Origin: an uncultured Coriobacteriales bacterium
GTDB lineage: Bacteria > Actinomycetota > Coriobacteriia > Coriobacteriales > Atopobiaceae
Direction of reading: 5' to 3'
DNA: 38,588 bases
Assembly: GCA_946619045.1 (NCBI GenBank)
Contig: CAMOLV010000002.1
Coordinates: forward strand, 1 to 38,588
The notes beneath the pieces were generated by a model. The model had not been told where the DNA came from. It made no database searches and worked only from the letters and a program-made list of their open reading frames with translations. Below are positions 37,348-38,588 of the stretch, one piece after another (position 1 is the first letter of the stretch; every line of letters starts with the position of its first letter). A program made the position numbers and the translations under genes.

Positions 37348-38588
37348 TCAGTCCGCTCGATAGTGCGATCCGAGGCTTTCGGTTCGCGTGCGCATGGCTT
37401 TGACCATTTCCTGTGCTAGTTGAATCTGCGATTGCAGGCGGGCGAGGGCTGCGATTTCGCTGTCCTGAGCTTTCTGTGTGCTCAAGGTCGTTGTCTCCGT
37501 CTTCAAGCCCTCAAGCTCGTGTAGTGCCTTGGATAGGCCCCCTTCGGTGCGGTTGATCATGCAGTAGGTGCTCATCGTGTGCTTAAGGCCGCGGGTCAGG
37601 CGCTCGGCGTCTGTTGTGGCAATGCCATGCTGGGGGAGGGCGACATCCGCCTTTGGGGCTACCTCAGGTGCATTCTGTGCTGCTTGGGCTGCCGAGGCGC
37701 CCGCGATGCGCCCAAACACGATGCCGTTGGCGCTTGACAGGCCACCAATGCGATCGGCCCCGTGCATGCCGCCTGTCGCCTCGCCGCAGGCATAGAGGCC
37801 CTCAACGCCCGTGTACGCGCTCTTGTCGATTTTGATGCCGCCATTGGCGGCGTGGGCATACATCGCCACACGCATCTCGTCGGTCGGCGCGATGCCGTGC
37901 TCGTCTTGTAGCCAGGTGGCAAAGGTCTGCACAAACTCGGGGACGTCCTCGCGGGGGAAGTCGTAGTGGAGCGCCAGACCTTCGGTACCCGCTTGATCGA
38001 TGGCAAGATCGATGGCGCGGGAGGCCAAGCGCGAGGTGAAGGGACCATATCCGGAGCGCTGGTCAAGCAGATCGTCTAGCTTTTCGTCGGCAATATCGAC
38101 CGGCTGGTCTACATGTACGTAGCGCCAGGTCTTCTCGTTAAAGACAAGGTTGCGCTTGGGCTCGATGAAGCCCGGCATCATCTGCATGAACTCTATATTA
38201 GTGAGCGTTGCGCCGTGTGCCAGCGCGATGGCCTGCGAGGAGCTGAGCACGTCGGCGGAAGTGAGGCTTCGCTCGAACAGGCCACCCGTGCCGCCCGCAG
38301 CGATGATGGTGGCCTTGGCTGCCATAGGTACGAGATGCTTGTTTGTGCGGTCGTAGAGTACGGCGCCGATAATCTTTCCGGTTGTGTCCTCAACAAGGTC
38401 GATAAGCTCGTGGCTGGGGAGCAGGTGAATGCCGAGAGACATGATCTGGGCCGCACACGCGTCCTCAAGGGGCTTGCGGGTAAGGCCGCGCCAATTGCGT
38501 GCCTTATGGTCGAAGCAGGGGATAAATTGCTTTTGCAGGGCGCTCTCGGCGCTTTGCGGGCGTTGGAGCTCAACACCTAGATCCTGCT
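37348..38588 (-). CDS. FAD-dependent oxidoreductase, fumarate reductase/L-aspartate oxidase family (5' end outside window)
   Basis: Host gene; the frame is open to the window edge, upstream of the track's ATG (GVELQRPQSAES, NWRGLTRKPLEDACAAQIM). FAD-domain sequence IIAAGGTGGLFERS and the C-terminal FAD box ACGEATGGMHGADRIGGLSSANGIVFGRIAG; the helical tail ends RTESLGSHYRAD, the common end of succinate/fumarate flavoproteins. The catalytic Arg-rich capping region (MRVAMYAHAANGGIKIDKSAYT) is present. Could be a fumarate reductase-type subunit, an L-aspartate oxidase or a related reductase; the missing N-terminus prevents a choice. Runs toward attR and ends 215 bp from it. Confidence 0.88.
   Translation of the reverse strand, partial: QDLGVELQRPQSAESALQKQFIPCFDHKARNWRGLTRKPLEDACAAQIMSLGIHLLPSHELIDLVEDTTGKIIGAVLYDRTNKHLVPMAAKATIIAAGGTGGLFERSLTSADVLSSSQAIALAHGATLTNIEFMQMMPGFIEPKRNLVFNEKTWRYVHVDQPVDIADEKLDDLLDQRSGYGPFTSRLASRAIDLAIDQAGTEGLALHYDFPREDVPEFVQTFATWLQDEHGIAPTDEMRVAMYAHAANGGIKIDKSAYTGVEGLYACGEATGGMHGADRIGGLSSANGIVFGRIAGASAAQAAQNAPEVAPKADVALPQHGIATTDAERLTRGLKHTMSTYCMINRTEGGLSKALHELEGLKTETTTLSTQKAQDSEIAALARLQSQIQLAQEMVKAMRTRTESLGSHYRAD

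Overview
The window holds one essentially complete integrated temperate phage of about 37.1 kb (roughly 9-37133) inside a high-GC bacterial chromosome. Two 47-bp direct repeats (9-55 and 37087-37133) cover the 3' half of a tRNA-Lys(CTT) gene and mark attL and attR. The base composition, strong GGAGG-type ribosome sites, the gut-type amidase/holin set and the flavoprotein at the right flank suggest a Coriobacteriia host (Collinsella/Olsenella/Eggerthella type). That host assignment is an inference; no search was possible. The gene plan is that of a long-tailed siphovirus with an HK97-type head.

Left arm (215-4419, minus strand): tyrosine integrase, a HicA/HicB toxin-antitoxin pair whose HicB carries an excisionase-like HTH, two genes of unknown function with their own terminators or promoters (probable lysogenic cargo), and a CI-like repressor. 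A divergent control region (4420-4574) holds repeated ATAGGA/ATAGGC half-sites and a good rightward promoter.

Early right arm (4575-13066, mostly plus): Cro-like protein, small membrane peptides, a GC-rich stretch of three hairpins with no gene, one opposing wHTH/membrane gene (5930-6388), a ParB-like protein behind a perfect palindrome, a second complete tyrosine recombinase, a probable replication protein carrying two in-frame microsatellites, a tightly overlapping string of small genes including five zinc-ribbon proteins, and a sigma-region-4-like regulator whose ribosome site lies in a hairpin. Nine tandem 10-bp repeats follow at 13131-13220.

Late region (13374-36927, all plus): small basic protein, HNH nuclease, small and large terminase, portal, a MuF-type minor head protein fused to a probable nuclease toxin, a tRNA-Leu(CAG), scaffold, major capsid, connectors, major tail protein, tail chaperones joined by a -1 frameshift at A AAA AAC, tape measure, tail-tip and baseplate proteins, then holin, amidase and small accessory genes, ending in a strong terminator.

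The standout system is a complete diversity-generating retroelement (DGR) at 31292-34772. The last gene of the tail-tip group ends in a 127-bp variable repeat (32768-32894). Next come a perfect 10-bp-arm hairpin, an Avd-like accessory gene, a 127-bp template repeat (33434-33560) and a YMDD reverse transcriptase. Template and variable repeats differ at 15 positions, all of them adenines in the template (15 of 26 A, 0 of 101 other bases). That is the signature of adenine-specific mutagenic retrohoming, so this phage probably diversifies its receptor-binding tip. The right flank beyond attR is host DNA: the original tRNA terminator, interleaved inverted repeats and a partial FAD-dependent oxidoreductase.
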